A stretch of DNA of 64,000 bases from Clostridium felsineum DSM 794 (GCF_002006355.2 NZ_CP096980.1:3286001-3350000); one strand, 5' to 3'; positions 8,915 to 18,967 are shown, counted from the first letter of the stretch. Numbers and translations: made by a program. The notes: generated by a model not told the origin, from the sequence alone.

Positions 8915-10762
8915 CTAAATGGAATTCTCATCTTTATTATACAATTTAATTATAAATTTCGAATAACTTTCTTTTTCAGCTTCTATATAAACACCACTAT
9001 TTTTGCCATAAAAAAGTCTTATTCTATCATTTACATTTTTAATGCCCAAACCAAGTTTTTCATGCACCTTTCCATTAATATGTTCATATAAAATATGTAT
9101 TTCTTCTTTATTCATTCCTTTTCCATCATCCATTACATTTAAATTCAAATAATCTCCATCTTCTCTAACTGATATATAAATATTACCATCCTTTTTTCTT
9201 AATTTTTCACGAAGGCCGTGATTAACTGCATTCTCTACTAATGGCTGAATTATTAACTTAGGTATTTTTAACTGACAAAAATTTTCATCTATATCAACAT
9301 GTAAATTTATACAATATTCATATCTCAAAGTCATTAATGAAATATACTTCTTAATATGATTTAATTCTTCATTTAAAGACACAAAATCATTGTCCCATTT
9401 TATGTTATATCTCATCATATCTGCTAACGAAACTAATGAATCTGCAACTACATAATTCCCTTCAACTAATGACATTACCCTTATATTCTCCAGCGTATTA
9501 AATAAAAAATGTGCATTTATTTGACTTTTTAATGCTCTTAACTCCGTTTCTTTGCCAATGACTTCCTTTTTGATATTTTCTTTTATCAATTCATCTATTT
9601 TTTTCATCATTTCTCTAAAATTATGGGCCAATACACCTATTTCATCACTGCCATATACGGGTATATCCACTTCTAAGTTTCCAGTTCTTATTTGCCTAAT
9701 TGAGTTTAGGATTAAATACAATCTTTTTAATATAATTTTTGTAACAAAATATATGATAATTGATAATAGTAGTAGTAGTAACAAACTTTCAGATAATAAA
9801 GCTTTCCTTGAATATGCTACACTTTTAGTAATATTATTTAAAGGTATAACACATATCAAATAGTCACTTGCTAGAGGTGATTCCATATAAAGTAGAATAT
9901 ATTTTTCATTTCCTTGGCTGTATGATATATCTCCTTTACTGTCCTTTAACTTTCCCATAATAGATTTTTTAAATAGCTTTCTATCAAAATGTAATCTTTT
10001 CAAAATAATATTATTCTCATTTGTTATTAAATCTAAAGTTCTTGTATTGAAAATAAATATTTGACTATTATTTAATTTATCATTATTAAACATGTTAGGA
10101 AAAAAGTTTTTTGATAACATAGTGATTCTTATTATGCCTATATCCTTACTACTTTGAGATTTAATTTCTTTATTTAGCGAAACTATTAATTCACCATTAT
10201 CTTGATCTTCTAAAGAATCCTTTTTGATATCGTTATCACATTGATTTATATTCCAATATGCAGCTCCATCCTTATCTAATGTGTTTTTGTACCATTTATC
10301 TCCTATAATTCGTTTTTCACTATATATTAATGGCCAAATTTCATTAACCTCTGGATTGTTAGTAAATATATTTATTTGCCTAATATTTGGATTATTATTC
10401 TGTAAATTTGTTATCTCCTTGTACGTTACATCATTAAATTTTATAAGTTCTTTTAAATCTGTACTTTTGTGAGGATCAATATAATTCATAACATCCTCAT
10501 TATTTTTTACTGCACTTAAAACATTTCTCATAATATATATATTTTTTTCAATATCACTATATTCAACATTAAGTTCATAACTATGCTTATTTATTGCATC
10601 TTTTTTAGCATTAACCTCAAGAGATTTAAAGGTATATACAGAAAAAAACATTATAGGAACTGCAATAACCAATATATAAGTAATTATTAGCTTTTTCATT
10701 AAGTTCTTTTTTATAAAAAAATCTCTAACATTTTTTATAAACAATATAATATAATCTCTCAT
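8915..10762 (-). CDS. YesM/LytS-type sensor histidine kinase
   Basis: 615 residues. Membrane segments at about 24-44 and 322-344 flank a large extracellular sensor domain. A HAMP domain follows, then the His_kinase dimerisation block QINAHFLFNTLENI (phospho-His H418) and a HATPase with DDGKGMN and LGLGIKNVNDRI. This is the family that pairs with YesN-type AraC regulators and senses carbohydrates, directly or through a binding protein. It sits between the solute-binding protein (23 bases upstream) and its regulator (13 bases downstream). Confidence 0.92.
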   Translation of the reverse strand: MRDYIILFIKNVRDFFIKKNLMKKLIITYILVIAVPIMFFSVYTFKSLEVNAKKDAINKHSYELNVEYSDIEKNIYIMRNVLSAVKNNEDVMNYIDPHKSTDLKELIKFNDVTYKEITNLQNNNPNIRQINIFTNNPEVNEIWPLIYSEKRIIGDKWYKNTLDKDGAAYWNINQCDNDIKKDSLEDQDNGELIVSLNKEIKSQSSKDIGIIRITMLSKNFFPNMFNNDKLNNSQIFIFNTRTLDLITNENNIILKRLHFDRKLFKKSIMGKLKDSKGDISYSQGNEKYILLYMESPLASDYLICVIPLNNITKSVAYSRKALLSESLLLLLLLSIIIYFVTKIILKRLYLILNSIRQIRTGNLEVDIPVYGSDEIGVLAHNFREMMKKIDELIKENIKKEVIGKETELRALKSQINAHFLFNTLENIRVMSLVEGNYVVADSLVSLADMMRYNIKWDNDFVSLNEELNHIKKYISLMTLRYEYCINLHVDIDENFCQLKIPKLIIQPLVENAVNHGLREKLRKKDGNIYISVREDGDYLNLNVMDDGKGMNKEEIHILYEHINGKVHEKLGLGIKNVNDRIRLFYGKNSGVYIEAEKESYSKFIIKLYNKDENSI

Positions 10763-10785
10763 TTAAAATACCTCTGTTTCTACAC

Positions 10786-12426
10786 TCACTTACTTATATT
10801 AAGTTTTCTTTTATTTTCTTCGAATTTTTTTTGCTGATAGGCTTGTACCTTTGAATATCCTTCATTTTTTTCATAAGTCAAAAAATCGCTAAATATTTGA
10901 TTAAATTCGTTATCACTTTTTGATGTAAGCAAATTTTTCAATGTATTTTTCCATTTATAATTTATTTTTTCATACACCGCGCCTTCTTCAGTATCTGCAT
11001 ATGGATTAATTTGATCGTATACAGAAAAGTTATAAGTTTTTCCCTTTGGCCAACTCTCCAATATCTGTATTGCTTTTGGTTTAGCCGATTCCCATTTATT
11101 TATAAAATCAGTATCCATAAGCATCCAATAAGTTTTCTCAGCTCCATATTTTTCATAAAATGCTTTTCTATCATTATTTAATAAATTGATTACTTCAGGT
11201 TTAAATTGCTCTTTTCCATTAATATATTTCCACAAAACACCCTCTTTACCTAGAAATAAATCTTTATTACCCTCCTCACTTATTAAATAACTAAGAAATT
11301 TTATTGCCCTCTTTGGATTCTTACAATCTTTTGAAATAAATGTAACAGTCCATCCTGATATACTATCAGAAGGTAATCTAGGCTCATCAAGTTTTGAATT
11401 TGCTGGTCCACAAACAGGTATATAAATTTTGTTTTTATCCATTTTATATAAGTGTAATTGTTCATCAACCATATCTGTTCTTTGATAAAGCAAGGAAAAA
11501 TATCTTCCATCAGCAATTTTTTCCTTAATTTGCCCCTTCTTATCAACAAATATATCTTTCGAAAGCAATCCAAGTTCATTAGCTTTTCTTAACGTTCTTA
11601 ACCATGTTATATATTCGGGGTCAGTTCTTCTGTCATAAATCTTACCTTCCTTCTCAAATGGTACTGCTAAAAAATCAGGTAAGATACTATCTAATGACAA
11701 ATTACCTAAATCATCAAATTCATCCATTCCTAAGGGTATCATTGTTTTATCCTCTACAGTAGGATATTTTTCCTTGGCTTTTTCTAAAGCATTTAAGAAA
11801 CCTTCTGGAGTCCTCATATCTGGTTTTCCTATAGCTTCATATATATCTTTTCTCACCAAAAAAGTTTGATTAGAGGGATTGTCTTCTCTATAATCATCCT
11901 TATCTTTTACATTCAAGGAAAAGTTGGGATAACAATATACATGTCCATCATTTTGCTTATACCACTCTAATTTTTGTTTGTTAGCAATTTTTAAAAAATA
12001 TGTATCATATTTTTTTGCAAGCTTATCAAGTGACAAAACTAATTTTTCTTTTGTAAATTTTTTGCATTCATCATCCCAAGCATTCAAAGTTATAAAATCC
12101 GGTAACTTACCTCTATCTATCATAGCGTTTAAATTTTCTGTTTCATCTCCACTTGGAATAATAAAGTTCAGACTTACTCCTGTTTTATTTGTAACATATT
12201 TAGATATAAAATTATTTCCCCATTTAGTAGTAATTCCTGGATAATTAATATACCAATCAAAAGTTATAGGCGAAATATCTGATCTATATACTTGTCCATT
12301 CAATTTATTCTTTTCTTTATCAGTATTTCTATAATATCTTCTATATATATTAAACAACATAAAAAGTATAAGAAGTATTATTAAAACACTAATAACTTTG
12401 AACCTTTTTCTGTATTTTAATTTCAT
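10786..12426 (-). CDS. Membrane-anchored extracellular solute-binding protein (LplA/YtcQ-like)
   Basis: 546 residues. An N-terminal transmembrane anchor (about 9-27) is followed by a family 1 sugar-binding-protein fold (ITFDWYINYPG start, DFITLNAWDDE, PLGMDEFDD and RAIKFLSYLISEEG). There is no lipobox Cys: it is anchored by a helix rather than lipid. No ABC permease or ATPase gene is adjacent; the gene instead heads the binding protein-kinase-regulator operon. That arrangement suggests it acts as the ligand-sensing partner of the kinase, as in three-component systems such as XylFII-LytS-YesN. The ligand is unknown; an oligosaccharide released by the GH26 enzyme is an attractive guess. Confidence 0.85.
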   Translation of the reverse strand: MKLKYRKRFKVISVLIILLILFMLFNIYRRYYRNTDKEKNKLNGQVYRSDISPITFDWYINYPGITTKWGNNFISKYVTNKTGVSLNFIIPSGDETENLNAMIDRGKLPDFITLNAWDDECKKFTKEKLVLSLDKLAKKYDTYFLKIANKQKLEWYKQNDGHVYCYPNFSLNVKDKDDYREDNPSNQTFLVRKDIYEAIGKPDMRTPEGFLNALEKAKEKYPTVEDKTMIPLGMDEFDDLGNLSLDSILPDFLAVPFEKEGKIYDRRTDPEYITWLRTLRKANELGLLSKDIFVDKKGQIKEKIADGRYFSLLYQRTDMVDEQLHLYKMDKNKIYIPVCGPANSKLDEPRLPSDSISGWTVTFISKDCKNPKRAIKFLSYLISEEGNKDLFLGKEGVLWKYINGKEQFKPEVINLLNNDRKAFYEKYGAEKTYWMLMDTDFINKWESAKPKAIQILESWPKGKTYNFSVYDQINPYADTEEGAVYEKINYKWKNTLKNLLTSKSDNEFNQIFSDFLTYEKNEGYSKVQAYQQKKFEENKRKLNISK

Positions 12427-12526
12427 AAAATTGTTCTCCTTCCCTCTAACCGTAATACAAAATAAACAATTTATCTTATTTTTATCATTTGGATTTATAT
12501 TACAAAACTCATTAATAAATACTTAA

Positions 12527-12554
12527 AAATAGGAGATGGACCATCTCCTATTTT
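12527..12554 (-). terminator. Intrinsic terminator
   Basis: A near-perfect palindrome, AAAATAGGAGATGG (12527-12540) against CCATCTCCTATTTT (12541-12554). On the minus strand it is followed by TTTTTAAG. It ends the DUF3787-type gene and insulates the solute-binding-protein operon. Confidence 0.8.
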
Positions 12555-12562
12555 ACTTTTCT

Positions 12563-12730
12563 TTACTTTTGATTAGAATCTACATAATCCTTAGCATTAT
12601 CCACATCAAAATTACTTGGAATTGATACTTTTGACACTGGCTTCTCTTCATCTATATTTGCCCAAGCTGCAGTGTCATGCTTTTCTATTGGTGTACGACG
12701 TTCATTTTGAATTTTATCTTTTTTGTTCAC
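12563..12730 (-). CDS. DUF3787-type (CDIF630_02480 family) spore surface protein
   Basis: 55 residues, starting at a GTG at 12730 placed nine bases after AGGGAGTGG. Upstream in-frame codons lack a ribosome site. It is hydrophilic, without signal peptide or membrane helix. The block TPIEKHDTAAWANI followed by EKPVSKVSIPS is the hallmark of the small clostridial DUF3787 family, one member of which is described as a spore surface protein in C. difficile. Family assignment is from memory of this motif. It has its own terminator and is probably sporulation-controlled. Confidence 0.7.
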   Translation of the reverse strand: MNKKDKIQNERRTPIEKHDTAAWANIDEEKPVSKVSIPSNFDVDNAKDYVDSNQK

Positions 12731-13122
12731 ATTAACCACTCCCTTCACAAATAGTATTTTCAATTTATAAAAATGTATTAGCTATTTAAACATTCCTTTT
12801 TAGTTCTTAAGTAAAAAATAATATTTTTTTGGGTAATTGTTTATATATACTCCAAATAACTACAATAATTATTATATCTAAAGGTGTAATTTGGACATCA
12901 TCCTTTACATTAATTTCCTAACAAAACTATATCATCTTTTTCTTATATTTTCTATAAATAGCACAATATTTTAATTGCTTATTTCATCATATATCAATAC
13001 CAATATTTGCTTGAAAATTAAAAGATAAACCTTACGATAATTGAATAAAGTGCTTTGGGAGAACCGCGCGCAGATTATAATATTTTCTCTCACACAATCA
13101 AAAGATAAGAGGTGAAACTAAT

Positions 13123-16100
13123 ATGCAAAAGAGACGCTTGAAATTACTTTCAGGGTTCACTGTAATGGCTGTTACCCTTTCGTATTTTCCACTTTTCGGT
13201 GGAATGAAGGTATTGGCTTACAAAAATCAAGCTTATTTTAACGACCTTAAAATAGGTTTAGTTACAATGACTAATCAGACAATAAGTATTAAATTAAATG
13301 GAGATTATATGTTAAACGGAACCCTTATTCCCTCTCAATCTACATTAAATTTATCAGTAAACGGCAGTGGAATAGCCCTTAATGGAACTATTTATCCATA
13401 CATTAGCCTTACTCCTAATAATTCTTCTAATTTGATTACTATAACAAGCGGCAGTCAAACATATAGTTATCCAGGAAACTTTGTTTTTAATGTTAGTGGC
13501 GGCAAAATTTTGCCTATAGATTCTACTTCTATGGAATCTTACTTAAAGGGTGTTGTAGGCTTTGAAATGTCCGATTATTTTCCCATGGAAGCTTTAAAAT
13601 CTCAGGCAGTTGCATCAAGAACCTACGCTTTAAATAATTTAGGCGCCAAGGCTAATTTAGGTTATGATTTTGATGATACAATTAACTATCAAACTTATAG
13701 AGGTTCTGTCCCAAGTGATACTCATATAATCCAAGCTGTTGATTTAACAAAAGGACAAGTTGTTACTTATAATGACAACCTTATAAATGCAGTTTTTTCT
13801 GCTTCCCATGGAGGATATACAGAAGATGTTAAAAACGTATGGGGCTCCTCTTCGCCATATTTAATTTCTAAACCTGATATTTATAATAACCAAACTGTTG
13901 ATAACGGCTCATGGTCTCAAGGAAATAAAACCTTTTCCAATGCAACTATAGATGCCACTTTAAAAAGTAAGGGGTATCTGGCATCAACAGACAATTTTGT
14001 AAGTATAGATTTAAATTCTATAACAAGATATATAAGCGGCAGAGTTTCCAGTTTAACTATAACTTATAAGGATTCTACTGGAACATTAAAATCCAAAGCC
14101 ATAACCTCAGATAAGTGCAGAACCTTTTTAAATCTTCAAAGCTCTATGTGGTATTTAAGCTATGATAGTACTAAAGGAATCTATACCTTCAGTGGAAAAG
14201 GTTATGGTCACGGACTTGGAATGAGTCAAATAGGTGCTTCTCAGCGTGCAACCTTAGGTCAAAGTTATAAGGATATTTTAGGCTTTTACTACAATAACTC
14301 AATTGTAGACAGTGTTATAAAATATGCCAAGCTTGCTTCTTACACAAATAATACTACCAATAATCAAATTTATTTAGGACAAACTGTAAATTATAACGCT
14401 ACAGGTCAAGATGGCTACGGAAGTTACCTATTTAAATTTGGAGTTATTAAAGATGGCGCTCTCTTAAGCGAAACAAACTACAGCTCAAATAGCAGTTTTG
14501 CTTTTACTCCTTCAAATTCAGGAAACTATCAGGTTTATGTAAAAATAAAAGATATATATTCTGATAAAGATTTTGACGATACTCTCTCAACTGCTTTAAG
14601 CGTACAAGCAATACCTGCTGTTAATATTGACAGTTTTACAGAAGATACAACTGACGCAATAGTTTCCCAAAAAACTATAAACTTTAACGCCTCAGCTTCT
14701 GGTGGAAGTACTCTTGGTTATATGTATAGATATGATATCTCTAAAGATGGAGCAATAGTTCAAAGTACAGATTACAGCTCAAGTCCAGCCTTTACAATAA
14801 ATCCTAATGTTTCTGGTACATATACTGCTACCTTATACGTAAAGGATACTCTTTCAAAGGCAGACTTTGATTCAAAACAAAGCTTGAATTTCACTCTATA
14901 TAATGTTCCTTCTGTGCAAAGTATAAATTTAAGTAAAATAGAATTGCTTCAAGGACAAAGTACTACTTTTACACCTATGGTAACAGGGGGGTCTCAAAAT
15001 TATTTGTATAAATATGAAATTTATCGTGATGAAACCTTAGTTACTACACAAGATTTTTCCTCTGATAGTAATTTTTCATATTCACCAGCTACCTTTGGAG
15101 ATTACTCAGTTAAATTGTATGTTAAGGATGCACTGTCTACTAACTCTTATGATTCAGTAGCTTCTGCAAACTTTAAAACCTATGCTTCACCTATTTTGAG
15201 CAGTTTCATCTTAGATAATGAGCAACTTATATCTGGTAATTCTGCAAACCTTAGTGCTGATGTTTCAGGCGGTTCTGGAAACTCTTCCTATAGTTTTGCA
15301 GTATATAATAACGGCTCACTAGTTACTAATACCCCTTACAATGCTAATAATAATTTTTCGTTTACTCCAGGTACTGGAGGCATTTATCAAATTTATGTTT
15401 ATGCTAAAGATGCATTAGAAGAGGCACTTTATAGTGTTATGGGCAGTACTTCGCTTACAGTATTTAATCCTGTTAAAATATCTCGCACAACTGCAAGTGG
15501 CTATATGTTAGACGGAAGTCCTATTACCCTTACTTCAACTACCTCTGACGGAAGTAGCTCTGGAATCAAATACAGATATGAAGTATACAAGAATGGAGTA
15601 CTTGTTTCCTCTAATTTATACAGTATTTCTCCAAATTTCACTTTTACACCAAGTACCTTTGGAAGTTATACTGTAAAAACCTTTGTTAAAGATAATTTAA
15701 GCAGTAGTTCCTTTGATTCTGAAAAAGATTTTTCAATAAATGTAAACAAAGCACCTTTATCTATGAATGTTCCTTTAAACTATGGAACTACAAGTAATGA
15801 TGTTGTAAGCCTTCAAAATGCTTTGATTTATCTAGGTTATAATATATCAAGTGCTACTGGCTATTATGGAACTCAAACAAAAGCTGCTATTAGTTTAATT
15901 CAGAGTCAAAATTCACTACCTACTACCGGAAACGTGGATGCCGCTACTTTATATACTATAAATAGCCAGTTATCCAATAAAGCTGGAAATGCCCTTTTGA
16001 ATTTTAGCACTTTACCTTTGAATTATGGAACTACAAGTAATGATGTTGTAAGCCTTCAAAATGCTTTAATTTATTTAGGCTCTAATATATCAAGTGCTAC

Positions 16101-16251
16101 TGGTTATTATGGAACCCAAACAAAAGCTGCCGTTAGCTTAATCCAAAGTCAAAATTCACTTTCTGCTACTGGAAATGTGGATGCTGCTACTCTTAAGGTT
16201 ATAAATAACATGCTTATAAATAAACCTCAAACTAAAGTTTTAAATTTCTAA
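13123..16251 (+). CDS. Secreted SpoIID/LytB domain protein with repeats and two peptidoglycan-binding domains
   Basis: 1042 residues. A signal peptide (about 1-32) is followed by a SpoIID/LytB domain. Its markers are SYLKGVVGFEMSDYFP and LKSQAVASRTYAL near 145-185, and GYGHGLGMSQIGA near 365-380. Five or so Ig-like repeats of roughly 90 residues follow, each with a (K/R)YE(I/V)..DG core and a Y.V...VKD.LS end. Two C-terminal PG_binding_1 domains start at about 885 and 965. SpoIID is a lytic transglycosylase acting on denuded glycan during engulfment; LytB relatives modify autolysins. This vegetative-type chimera is likely a wall-bound glycan-modifying enzyme. The 5' gap (12731-13122) has a possible TATAAT at 13076 next to an unusual CGCGCGC block. 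Confidence 0.88.
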   Translation: MQKRRLKLLSGFTVMAVTLSYFPLFGGMKVLAYKNQAYFNDLKIGLVTMTNQTISIKLNGDYMLNGTLIPSQSTLNLSVNGSGIALNGTIYPYISLTPNNSSNLITITSGSQTYSYPGNFVFNVSGGKILPIDSTSMESYLKGVVGFEMSDYFPMEALKSQAVASRTYALNNLGAKANLGYDFDDTINYQTYRGSVPSDTHIIQAVDLTKGQVVTYNDNLINAVFSASHGGYTEDVKNVWGSSSPYLISKPDIYNNQTVDNGSWSQGNKTFSNATIDATLKSKGYLASTDNFVSIDLNSITRYISGRVSSLTITYKDSTGTLKSKAITSDKCRTFLNLQSSMWYLSYDSTKGIYTFSGKGYGHGLGMSQIGASQRATLGQSYKDILGFYYNNSIVDSVIKYAKLASYTNNTTNNQIYLGQTVNYNATGQDGYGSYLFKFGVIKDGALLSETNYSSNSSFAFTPSNSGNYQVYVKIKDIYSDKDFDDTLSTALSVQAIPAVNIDSFTEDTTDAIVSQKTINFNASASGGSTLGYMYRYDISKDGAIVQSTDYSSSPAFTINPNVSGTYTATLYVKDTLSKADFDSKQSLNFTLYNVPSVQSINLSKIELLQGQSTTFTPMVTGGSQNYLYKYEIYRDETLVTTQDFSSDSNFSYSPATFGDYSVKLYVKDALSTNSYDSVASANFKTYASPILSSFILDNEQLISGNSANLSADVSGGSGNSSYSFAVYNNGSLVTNTPYNANNNFSFTPGTGGIYQIYVYAKDALEEALYSVMGSTSLTVFNPVKISRTTASGYMLDGSPITLTSTTSDGSSSGIKYRYEVYKNGVLVSSNLYSISPNFTFTPSTFGSYTVKTFVKDNLSSSSFDSEKDFSINVNKAPLSMNVPLNYGTTSNDVVSLQNALIYLGYNISSATGYYGTQTKAAISLIQSQNSLPTTGNVDAATLYTINSQLSNKAGNALLNFSTLPLNYGTTSNDVVSLQNALIYLGSNISSATGYYGTQTKAAVSLIQSQNSLSATGNVDAATLKVINNMLINKPQTKVLNF
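15772..16200 (+). repeat. 240-bp tandem duplication encoding the two PG-binding domains
   Basis: The segments starting at 15775 and 16015 are nearly identical at DNA level over about 190 bases (for example ACAAGTAATGATGTTGTAAG in both), with a few mostly silent changes. Unit offset is 240 bases, 80 codons. The unit is a peptidoglycan-binding domain, so this is a recent in-frame domain duplication. Confidence 0.85.
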
Positions 16252-16258
16252 TTTAAAG

Positions 16259-16287
16259 AGTGGAAAATTACAATGTAATTTTCCACT
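16259..16287. terminator. Intrinsic terminator
   Basis: Stem AGTGGAAAATTAC (16259-16271) with GTAATTTTCCACT (16275-16287), a three-base loop and T/C-rich flank. It serves the SpoIID-like gene and probably the convergent DUF6790-type gene. Confidence 0.85.
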
Positions 16288-16323
16288 TTCTAATCAATAG
16301 TTACAAAATTTTACAGACTACAA

Positions 16324-16791
16324 TTAGCTAAAATATCTAATAATATAAAGCACAATCAATGTTACTGGTATAATTACATCTGGTAAAACAACAAACGAAT
16401 TTCCTGCATTAAAATTTTTATTTTTTATCATTTCTTTTATGTGTACCACCGTAGCTCCTAGGAACAATGTACAGAATATAACTATTATAGCTAACCATGA
16501 ATCCTTACTCATCCAAATACATAATACACCGGAAATTCCCATTCCTAATTCACTATATCCTAATTCTTTTTGAAATGGGCTTCCCTTTTGCCATCCAATA
16601 TATTCTGCCACCATATCAGACATGAGTACATGTCCTATAAAGCCTTGAATACCAGCCAACGTTACTGTTATTACAAGTTGATAAAATAATAAATTTGTTA
16701 CTATTAAGTGTACATTTTTTATTGCAGGATTAGTTAGTGTTGTTACAACCCCTACAACAATACCTAACAACCAAAAAACAAAAAATCTCAT
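16324..16791 (-). CDS. DUF6790-like four-helix membrane protein
   Basis: 155 residues with about four hydrophobic segments. The central WQKGSPFQKELGYSELGMGI block and the closing VVLPDVIIPVTLIVLY resemble the DUF6790 family of small membrane proteins. Function is unknown. The ATG follows GAGGAGG. It lies 53 bases downstream of the MerR regulator on the same strand, so it may be the regulator's target or co-transcribed with it. Confidence 0.6.
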   Translation of the reverse strand: MRFFVFWLLGIVVGVVTTLTNPAIKNVHLIVTNLLFYQLVITVTLAGIQGFIGHVLMSDMVAEYIGWQKGSPFQKELGYSELGMGISGVLCIWMSKDSWLAIIVIFCTLFLGATVVHIKEMIKNKNFNAGNSFVVLPDVIIPVTLIVLYIIRYFS

Positions 16792-16844
16792 TTTTACAAC
16801 CTCCTCAATCTAATCATCAAGAAGAATTATAAAGTCTATTATTG

Positions 16845-17672
16845 CTATAGAGTCAATACATTTTCTATTGGAATTTGAATTTCCGTAATAAACTCATCAG
16901 AATTTCTAGTTATCGAAATATCTACATGATATACTTCCACAGGTTCTCCTATTATTCTAAGTTTATTTTCGTTTGCATAATCTATTAATTGACTATAAGT
17001 TTTCGGTTTATTTTTATGCGCACCTAAATGCATTTTGCATAAATAGTATCCTCCACTTATTGTTTTAGTCTTTTCTTTTCCTATAATTTCTTCTTCAATT
17101 TCCATGCATACTTCAATATCACATGGTTCTCCTAAAACTCTTTTTCCGTGGTATATGGCAATATAGCTGCCTTTGGTTAACCATTTTTTTCTTGAAGGCA
17201 TTTTGTTAGCTTCATTAAACAATTTAGAAAAACCAGTTTCATTCAATTTTATAATGTTTCTAAAATAAATAACCTTTCTTGGAGGTATTTTTTTTATTTC
17301 TATACATGAAAAATCCGCTCCATTTCTCATATTAATATTATCAATATATAGCTGAAAACTTTTATCTGCATACACTAATTCATTAATCTTCTCTCTAATT
17401 ATCTTCCTTTTTTCTTTGAATAAATATTTTATATCTTCCATATCATTTTTATGTAAAAATTCGCCTATTTCCTTTAAAGACAAACCTAGTGATGCCATTT
17501 GTTTAATTATCATAACAATAACAATTTGTCTATCGCTATAGAATCTATATCCCGTTTCTTTATCTATACTCTTAGGCTTTAAAATACCAATTTTATCATA
17601 ATATCTTAAGGCTTGAATTGAAACAGCACATATTTTTGAGAATTCACCTATTGAAAATAGTTCTTTGTCCAT
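16845..17672 (-). CDS. MerR-family regulator with GyrI-like effector domain (BmrR-type)
   Basis: 275 residues. The N-terminal MerR winged helix (FSIGEFSKICAVSIQALRYY, then the RFYSDRQ wing) is followed by a coiled coil (about 80-115). The C-terminal GyrI-like/AraC effector-binding domain is marked by IKKIPPRKVIYFRN and GEPVEVYHVDI. It resembles BmrR-type multidrug sensors that activate efflux or detoxification genes. The ATG follows GGAGAG. The target is likely one of the flanking genes: the DUF6790-like protein downstream or, less clearly, the glycosyltransferase upstream. Confidence 0.88.
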   Translation of the reverse strand: MDKELFSIGEFSKICAVSIQALRYYDKIGILKPKSIDKETGYRFYSDRQIVIVMIIKQMASLGLSLKEIGEFLHKNDMEDIKYLFKEKRKIIREKINELVYADKSFQLYIDNINMRNGADFSCIEIKKIPPRKVIYFRNIIKLNETGFSKLFNEANKMPSRKKWLTKGSYIAIYHGKRVLGEPCDIEVCMEIEEEIIGKEKTKTISGGYYLCKMHLGAHKNKPKTYSQLIDYANENKLRIIGEPVEVYHVDISITRNSDEFITEIQIPIENVLTL

Positions 17673-17733
17673 ATACTCTCCTTTTTTAATACTTACGTAG
17701 TATTTTCAGTATGACTTTTTACATTATACATAC

Positions 17734-18951
17734 TTAATAATTTAATATAATTTCTGCCGCTTTAGCCGCACCACCAAAACTTTTTATTTCATCTGAGTAT
17801 ATTTTAAGCTTTTCCTTAAATGTATTATCCTTAATAATTTCTCTGCATGTTTTTAAAAGAAATTCTTTATTAAAATTTTCTATATCGGTATTTAATGCAC
17901 ATCCTATTTCAGCGGCCTTCTCAGCATTAAAAGAGCGTTCAAAATGTTTTCCAGGAAAAATAATTGCAGGTACTCTATTTTCAATACACTGCACTGTTGT
18001 ATTCTGACCACCATGATGAATAGCAACATCTGCCATTTTTAGAACCTCGTCTGATGGAACCATATTTAAAAAGTGTACATTTTCAGCACTATAATTCACA
18101 CTATCTTTAAACCTTGGATTGCCGCCTGCTGTAGCTATAACATCAAATTCTGAATTTAAAAATGTATCTAAAATCACCTTTTGACATACTTCAGAAGCTA
18201 CCTCTCCTACACTTAAATAAACATATATCAATGGTCGCTTTTTTTCGAAGTTAAAATTGATCTTTGTGAAGTTTTTAGGTGTAATCGATCCTAAAAATAC
18301 ATTTTTATTATTATATTTCAAATCCTCAAGTTCAGGTATACTTGGAATAAATGTTTTATCACAATTATAATCTACTAAAAGTTCACACACATTTTCAATA
18401 GTTTTTAAATTTAAAACTTCTAAAAGTTCATTATAATTTTCAGCATATCCCTCTGTAGTTTTATTCGAAAATCCCAAATAGCAAAAATCCTTTTTTCCTA
18501 TTGTACTTCCTGTACTGAAATACGGTACATTCATTTTCTTTGCTACTATAGGCATGATCATTTCAAACTCTCCCAAAATAATATCTGGTTTAAAAGTTTC
18601 TACTAATTCCATTTCTTCTTTAAAGGTATTTTGCACATAATCTTTTGAAATAAGTCCCTTAAGTCTTATTACATCACATAAGCTATTAATAGAAAACTTA
18701 AGTTTAGGTGCACTTTCTTTAATAAAATTGCTATTTCCCTTTTCCCATATTTCCTCCATATGGGGTTTATATCCTCGTATAACTTTGTATCCACAAGCTT
18801 CGGCATAGTCTGCTTCTCTCCCTGCAGCCCTAAATAGTATACTTACGTCCTCTCTTCTCTTTCTTATTTCATCTGCCAAGGCAACCAATCTAGTTATAGT
18901 ACCTAAGGCTTCAATAGCAGCAATTCCTGGAGTAAATAATATTTTTTTCAC
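17734..18951 (-). CDS. GT1-family (UDP-glycosyltransferase, MGT-like) glycosyltransferase
   Basis: About 405 residues in two Rossmann domains (GT-B fold). The donor-binding signature is ADVAIHHGGQNTT, followed by VPAIIFPGKHFERSFNAEKAAEIG, typical of macrolide- and lipid-type glycosyltransferases. It would transfer a sugar from a nucleotide sugar to a small hydrophobic acceptor. I favour the GTG at 18951, nine bases after TAGGGG; an ATG three codons upstream (18960) abuts that site. It follows the TetR gene by 16 bases, so the regulator probably controls it. A decayed partial copy lies at 19753-19925. Confidence 0.85.
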   Translation of the reverse strand: MKKILFTPGIAAIEALGTITRLVALADEIRKRREDVSILFRAAGREADYAEACGYKVIRGYKPHMEEIWEKGNSNFIKESAPKLKFSINSLCDVIRLKGLISKDYVQNTFKEEMELVETFKPDIILGEFEMIMPIVAKKMNVPYFSTGSTIGKKDFCYLGFSNKTTEGYAENYNELLEVLNLKTIENVCELLVDYNCDKTFIPSIPELEDLKYNNKNVFLGSITPKNFTKINFNFEKKRPLIYVYLSVGEVASEVCQKVILDTFLNSEFDVIATAGGNPRFKDSVNYSAENVHFLNMVPSDEVLKMADVAIHHGGQNTTVQCIENRVPAIIFPGKHFERSFNAEKAAEIGCALNTDIENFNKEFLLKTCREIIKDNTFKEKLKIYSDEIKSFGGAAKAAEIILNY

Positions 18952-18967
18952 ATCAATCATCCCCTAA

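Noticed and set aside
8669..9091. Open frame of 140 codons on the plus strand
   Set aside because: It lies opposite the YesN/YesM junction, has no ribosome site and no domain; it is a shadow of the minus-strand genes.
11301..11579. Open frame of 92 codons on the minus strand
   Set aside because: It is in another frame of the solute-binding protein gene and has no start signal.
15772..16200. Repeat array reminiscent of a CRISPR at first sight
   Set aside because: The unit is 240 bases, coding and in frame, with no spacer structure; it is a duplicated protein domain.
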